From the NCBI RefSeq assembly GCF_016714285.1, contig NZ_JADJNN010000010.1:62001-126000 (forward strand): DNA of 64,000 nt. Direction: 5' to 3'. The notes under the pieces are model-generated. The model did not search any database. It was given only the letters and a program-made list of their open reading frames with translations, and was not told the origin of the DNA. This document shows, piece by piece, positions 59,265 through 64,000 of the stretch (positions are counted from its first letter, which is position 1; each line of letters starts with the position of its first letter). The translations under genes were made by a program, and so were the position numbers. This DNA is from Nannocystis sp. (GTDB lineage Bacteria; Myxococcota_A; Polyangia; Nannocystales; Nannocystaceae).

Positions 59265-60293
59265 TCGAGCTGAACTTGCCGCGGGCGACGCGGTGGTCCT
59301 TGGGGTCGGCGGGGCTGATGGTCCCGCTGGCGCTCACGGTGCTGGTGCGGCTCGCGGCGGCGCCGGGCGGGACTGAGGATATCAGGGGGGCGCGGCTCAC
59401 CTTGCCGACCCTGTGTGATGCGACGCGACTCACGGACAGCTGCCGCGACGGGCTGCACTGCGTCGCCGGCATCTGTGAGCCGCTGCGTCGGGGCTCGTCC
59501 GGTCGAGAAGGGACGGCCTGTGGGGGTGATCTCTGTGAGGCGGGGCTCGAGTGTTTTCGCGGACGCTGTGTGGGTTGGGAGCGGCTGCCGGTGGCTCCCG
59601 AGATGTGTCGTGCGGACCCGACGCGGGCGGCGCTCGAGCACCTGCGCAGGAGCTGTGCTGAGGCCCGACGTGCCGGCGACGCGCCGATCACGGCGTGTAC
59701 GAGCCGAGACGTGGGAGCGCCTGAGCCGGGATGACCCGACGTTTACTGGGTATATCGAGGCTCTGCCGGGTCTGTTCACGGTGCATTTCCCGCAGGGGGA
59801 GCCGGGTTCGCGGGGTGGATGGCCGGCGCCGGAGGTCTTCGGGAGGTACCTCGAGCAGCTCGCGCCGCACCGGGCGACGTTGTTGGAGGCGCGGGCGCTG
59901 CTGGTCATCGGGCGGGCCAGCCCGGAGGGGACGGCGGAGATCAATCAGGATCTGGCCGGGCAGCGCATCGCGCTGGTGGAGCGCCTGCTGCGGGCCGCGC
60001 TCGGAGATGCGGCGCCGCCGATCCACGCGTGGGCGCGCGCGGAGAGGGACGCGCTGGCGCCGGAGAAATTCCGGCGGCTCAAGGTGCGGGCCGTCCTGTC
60101 CTGGGACGCCGAGGTCACCCGGCGGATCCTCGACCCGAGCGACCTGACGTCGCGGTCGGGTCCGGAGTGGGACGCGACCCTGAAGACGATTAACCGCAAC
60201 GTGCTGATCGTGCCGCTCTACTGTGATGGGCTCGATTTTCACCCGCAGCCGTCGTTTCAAGGGGTCCTGGACCCGAGCAAGGAGATCCGATGA
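59261..60293 (+). CDS. membrane-anchored Cys-rich OmpA-like protein (paralogue), frameshifted near 59700
   Basis: The start is a TTG at 59261 overlapping the previous stop, with GGGAGGAG just upstream. Joined length is about 344. The order is a membrane helix (AGLMVPLALTVLVRLAAA), a Cys-rich knot (CDATRLTDSCRDGLHC, CGGDLCEAGLECFRGRC), then after the frame change an OmpA-like region (GLFTVHFPQGEP, ALLVIGRASPEGTAEINQDL, AGQRIALVERLL). The match to 54309-55404 extends over the whole length, including the TVHFP block. The two divergent operons therefore each carry one copy. It overlaps the FHA-WD40 gene by ATGA. Confidence 0.62.
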
Positions 60294-63200
60294 TCCGCGT
60301 CGTCCTCGAGCGCCCAGACCAGCCGCCGTTGCTCATGGTGTTCTCGCAACCAGTCGTTGTGGTCGGCCGCGGCGAGACGGACGGCGCCGAACCGGTGGAC
60401 TGGCAGCTGTCATTTCCTGATGTGTCGCGGCGTCATTGCCGGCTCTCGTGTGCGGGCGGGCGGCGCTTCGTCGAGGGTCTGAGCGAACGCAGCCCGACCT
60501 ACGTCAACGGGCGCAAGACTCAGGGAATGACGGCGATCGAGGAGGGCGACGAGATCCGCTTCGGCTACTGCGTGGTGCGCGTGTGCGAGGACGTGGTCGG
60601 TTCGCGTGAGGCCGAGAAGCCGGGGCCTGTCGCCGCGGTGCCAAAGGTGAAACAAGGGCCGAGGGCCGAGGCCCCTGGCCCTGCGGCGCCGCCGATCGTA
60701 CGGCTCCCGGCGGTGGCGCCGGTGAGCGCGAGCGTGGTGACGCCGAGCCAAGCGCGGCAGGTCGCGCTGGCGGACGCGGCGATGGGCGAGGACGTGTCGA
60801 TCCTCGTGGAGCGAGCGCGACACTGGGACCTTCGCGGGCGACCGGCGGGGCTGCTGCTCTCGGGGCCGATGCTGCAGCGCGGGCGCACATGGTTGCGGGT
60901 GGGCCCGGAGCTCGGAGAGGTCGGCGGACTGGTCCGGCTGTTCATCGAGCGCAGCGCCCAGGCTCGGCGGTCCTGGTTGCGAGGCGTGGGTCTCGCGGCG
61001 GGCGTGACGCTGACGACCGCGCTCACGGGCTCGGCGGTCGCGTGGGCATGGTTACCGGGGCTGCGCATCCCCGAGGGGCCCCCGCCCCCGCCCCCGCCTG
61101 CGTCGCAATGCAACCAGGACGTGCGCGAGCGGGTCGACGCGCTGACGGCCGCGGCGCTGCAACAGGGCGACGACGCGACGGCGCTGCTGCTGACGAGTCG
61201 CGCGCTGCAGGAGGCGAGGGGCGGTGGGTGTCGAAACGTGGCGACGGCCGAGCCGACCTTGCGCGCGCTGCTGGCGAAGCGGCACAGTCGCCTGCTCGAT
61301 CGCCACGACGCGGAGATCGATGACGCGGTGGTTCGCCGGGATGGGAGTCATGTCGCCGCGGCCGCGGGCGGGCGGGTGAAGATCTGGGACGTGGAGGGCC
61401 AGCGTCCGGCGGTGCCGCTGGACTACGCCGCGGATGCGCAGGTCCTGGCGTGGAGCGGGGACGATCGCTGGCTGGCGGTCGGCACGCGCACCGGTGGGGT
61501 GGCGGTGTGGGACGTCAACGATCCGACGCAGGCGGCGCTGCGCAAGGAGCTCAAGGCGCACCGCAAGCCGATCCAGGCGCTCGCGTTTAGCCCCGAGGGC
61601 GGGATGCTGGCGAGCGCGGACGGAGACGCCCTGCGGCTCTGGGACATGGGAGGCGAGGCGCTCGGCGAGCCGCGCGGGGAGTTCAAGGAGATCGCGCGCA
61701 CGACGACGCGGCTGCAGTTCAACGAGGGGGCGTCGCGTCTGATCGGGCTCAGCGGCGACAAGGTGAGGATCTGGCCGATCGCGCCACCGGGCCCGGCCGT
61801 GCGCCTGGGGAGGCCGGTGACGCTGCCGGCGGACGGGGCGATCGTGGCGATGGCGGTCGATCAGGAGGGCACGCAGATCGTCACGGGTGACACGCGAGGG
61901 GTGGTGCTGGTGTGGCGGCTGCGCGGCAACAGGTGGTCCAGCAGCGCGGGCACGACGCACGCGAGCGAGATCGTGGAGATTCGGCTGAGGCCGCGGCAGG
62001 ACGGGTTCGTGTCGCTGGCCAAGGACCGAACGCTGTCGCTGGTCGATCTCGCGGCGGCGAAGCGGCAGCGCTCGCGGCCTCCGGTGTACCATCTGGGGTC
62101 GCTCGAGGCGGCGCCGCGACACCTGGCGGTGGACCCGTCCGGGCGCCGGGCCCTGACGATCGACGACGCCGGTGTGGCCGAGCTGTGGAACCTCGAGACG
62201 CACGAGACGAAGTCGATGCGGTTCGGAGAGCAGCCGCGGAGGGTGAAGGTGGTCACGGCGACGTCGGATCAGTCGGTCGTCGTGGCGGGGGAGTTTGATG
62301 GCAGCCTGCGGGTGTGGGATCTGCTGCTCGAGGGGGGCAGCTCGGGGGCGCATTTGCTGGGCGAGCACCGGCTTAGCGAGCAGCCCGGGAAGGTCCCGAC
62401 GCTGGCGCTGAGCCGCGAGGGGACGACGCTGGCGAGCACGAGCGACGGGAAGCAGATCCAGGTTTGGAGCCTCAATAGCGACGCAGTGCCGTCGGTGTTG
62501 GCGATGCCGTCGTGCCGGTGGAGCTGGTGGGGCACGCGGACGAGGTTATGCACCTCGCGTTCAGCGTTGGCGGCGACTGGCTGGTCTCGGCCGACCTGCG
62601 CGGGTCGGTGCGTTCGTGGAGAATGTCGGAGGCAGGGCCAGAGTTGGACGCGAAGCACACGGTGGAGCGTCCGCCGAAGGTGCTGGCGCTGGCGGTGTCG
62701 CGCGAGCATGTGGCGGTCGGGACAGGCGGGGGCGACGGGACCCGCGGTGAGGTGTTCGTGTGGCCGCTCGGGGAGCTGGGCAAGCGGGATGAGGATGCGG
62801 TGTGGGACCACGCGAAGGCGGTGCAGCGCCTGGCCTTCGACGCGACCGGCGAATACCTGGCCTCGGGCAGCGGCGACGGCGGCGTGAAGTTCGGCAAGCT
62901 GGGTGACGAGGGCTTCGGCGACGTGCGGCAGTACAGTCACGGGCTGCCCGTGAGCGCGCTGGCCCTCGCGGCGTTGCCGGGTCGGGGGGTGATGCTGGCG
63001 TCGGGGTCCGACGACGGGGAGGTGTTGGCGTTCACACGAGGGGACCTGCGTGAGGTGCCGCAGCGCGCTCTGGTGCGGCGTAAGGGGAGGATCACGGGGC
63101 TGGCGTTCGGCTCGGACCCCGGGCTGCTCTTCGTGGCGGATGATGAGGGAGCGGCGCTGCTGCAGATGGAAGGCGACGCGGAGCGCCAGATCCCTCTGAG

Positions 63201-63411
63201 CGGTCACAAGGGGTCGATCGCCGCGACCTACGCGGATGTGGTCGGCCGCGTCGTGGTCACGGTCGGCGCCGACCAGACGGTGCGGGTGTGGCCGCTCGAG
63301 GTGTCCGCGCTGCAGCACCTGGTCTGCGCCCACGTCGGTCGCAACCCGCGACCGGAGGAGCTGCCCGCGGGCTTCCAACCGACGGCCGAGTCGCAGTGTC
63401 CGGCGCGCTGA
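60290..63411 (+). CDS. FHA-transmembrane-WD40 protein, frameshifted near 62500
   Basis: The joined protein is about 1,040 residues. The N-terminal FHA domain (20-95) has VVVVGRGETDGAEPVDW, DVSRRHCRLSC and SPTYVNGRKT. After a linker, one membrane helix lies near 233-255 (GVTLTTALTGSAVAWAW). A Pro stretch is followed by WD40 blades to the end (HRKPIQALAFSPEGGMLAS, GRVKIWDVEG, ADQTVRVWPLEV), enough for two propellers. The FHA side would be cytoplasmic and the propellers periplasmic. That orientation is unusual and suits a phospho-signal to envelope scaffold. It ends ten bases from the converging mepA stop. Confidence 0.8.
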
Positions 63412-63421
63412 GAGCTCTGCC

Positions 63422-64000
63422 TCAGCGCTGGCAGCCCGGCTCGTCCGGGCCGCAGCGGAAGCGGACGTGGATGTGCTGGGTGTGATTGTTGCTGTGGCTG
63501 ACGGGGGCGACGGCGCCTGGCTCGCTGCGGATCGTCGCGGCGGCGTCCGGCGCTGAGAGCCCGGCGGCCTCGGCCGCGGCGCGCAGCTCGGGGTGGAGGG
63601 AGCGGTCGAGGAAGATGTTCTGGACGGCGCCAGTGGCCCGCAGCGCGGTGATCAGGTCCCAGGTGGCGGCCCAGTCGATCTCGTCGGTCTGCGGTCGGCA
63701 CCACGGGGTGCGGCAATGTTCGCAGTCGGGCGTCGCGCGGTAGCAGCCGCCGAGGACTGGCAACCAAATGTCGACATCGCGGCCGGTCTGGTGCGAGGCG
63801 TGGTGGCCATAGGCGCCGCCAGCCTCGCGGCTGAGGTCGCCGATGATGAGTTGTCCGTCGTAGCGGCCGCGCAGGTCGGTGAGGGCCGCGAGCAGCTTGT
63901 CGATCGTGTGGCTCGAGGCGTAGGCGTGGGCGGGGCAGCGGAGATCGTAGTAGGGAGAGAGGGGAACGCGGCGAGCTCCTGGTCGCCGAGGTCGGCCTGG
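63422..64000 (-). CDS. mepA: penicillin-insensitive murein endopeptidase MepA (M74), start outside window
   Basis: The frame stays open from the stop at 63422 to the window edge, so the N-terminus lies beyond 64000. M74 metal-binding motifs are clear: GGAYGHHASHQTGRDVDIWL and the terminal HIHVRFRCGPDEPGC. MepA cleaves D-alanyl-meso-DAP cross-links in the periplasm. Cys residues (CYRATPDCEHCRTPWC) suggest disulfides, in keeping with the neighbouring thiol-oxidation genes. It converges with the FHA-WD40 gene, with no room for a terminator between them. It might serve cell-wall remodelling for the nearby envelope or T6SS machines, which is inference. Confidence 0.88.
   Translation of the reverse strand, partial: PGRPRRPGARRVPLSPYYDLRCPAHAYASSHTIDKLLAALTDLRGRYDGQLIIGDLSREAGGAYGHHASHQTGRDVDIWLPVLGGCYRATPDCEHCRTPWCRPQTDEIDWAATWDLITALRATGAVQNIFLDRSLHPELRAAAEAAGLSAPDAAATIRSEPGAVAPVSHSNNHTQHIHVRFRCGPDEPGCQR

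Overview
The window is GC-rich and almost wall-to-wall coding. Ser/Thr kinases, FHA proteins, Cys-rich DUF4215-type and FG-GAP-type surface proteins, and several conserved lipoproteins of unknown role sit beside a type VI secretion system (T6SS). That mix points to a predatory or social member of the Myxococcota (Polyangia; a Nannocystaceae-like genome is my best guess). This is inferred from gene content only.

Layout. 1-3072: 3' part of a multi-lectin protein. 3285-6852: a WD40-like protein and two divergently transcribed nuclease genes (Mrr type; HARE-HTH plus PD-(D/E)XK). 6853-11668: a decayed patch with an FG-GAP protein remnant, nested inverted repeats, a DUF4280 PAAR-like gene, a transposase stub and a broken PAAR gene. 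11899-15026: tssEFG. 15143-26193 (minus strand): a cargo operon with two vgrG genes, a TPR adaptor candidate, PAAR, Rhs toxin and two small downstream genes, plus a Tae4-like amidase remnant. 26339-40937 (plus strand): tagH-like FHA gene, lipoprotein, FHA-CpaF-like gene, tssJ, tssK, tssL, tssM, tssC and tssA. 40934-44159: a PAAR effector with an N-terminal permuted papain-like domain and accessory genes. 44188-58223 (minus strand): a tightly packed ten-gene operon of two kinases, TPR membrane proteins, a barrel-like protein, a Cys-rich protein, a TlpA-like thioredoxin, an OmpA-like protein, a VKOR-DsbA fusion and an FHA regulator with a broken AAA+ core. 58529-63411 (plus strand): a DsbA-like protein without CxxC, a second OmpA-like protein and an FHA-WD40 protein. 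63422-64000: C-terminal part of a MepA peptidase.

The T6SS has baseplate genes (E, F, G, K), membrane complex genes (J, L, M), spikes (VgrG, PAAR), TssA and a TssC-family sheath protein. No tssB, hcp or clpV is visible here, so they must lie elsewhere if the machine works. The cargo region carries at least three toxin modules in different states of repair.

Many conserved genes are interrupted by one small frame change. The protein frame resumes at once and without loss of family motifs, so I treat most of these as probable sequencing indels and annotate the full gene. The 6.9-11.7 kb patch and the vgrG2/tae4 junction look like genuine decay. The least explained part is the 44-63 kb region, where phospho-signalling (kinases and FHA domains), periplasmic thiol chemistry and OmpA-like anchors are organised as two divergent operons.
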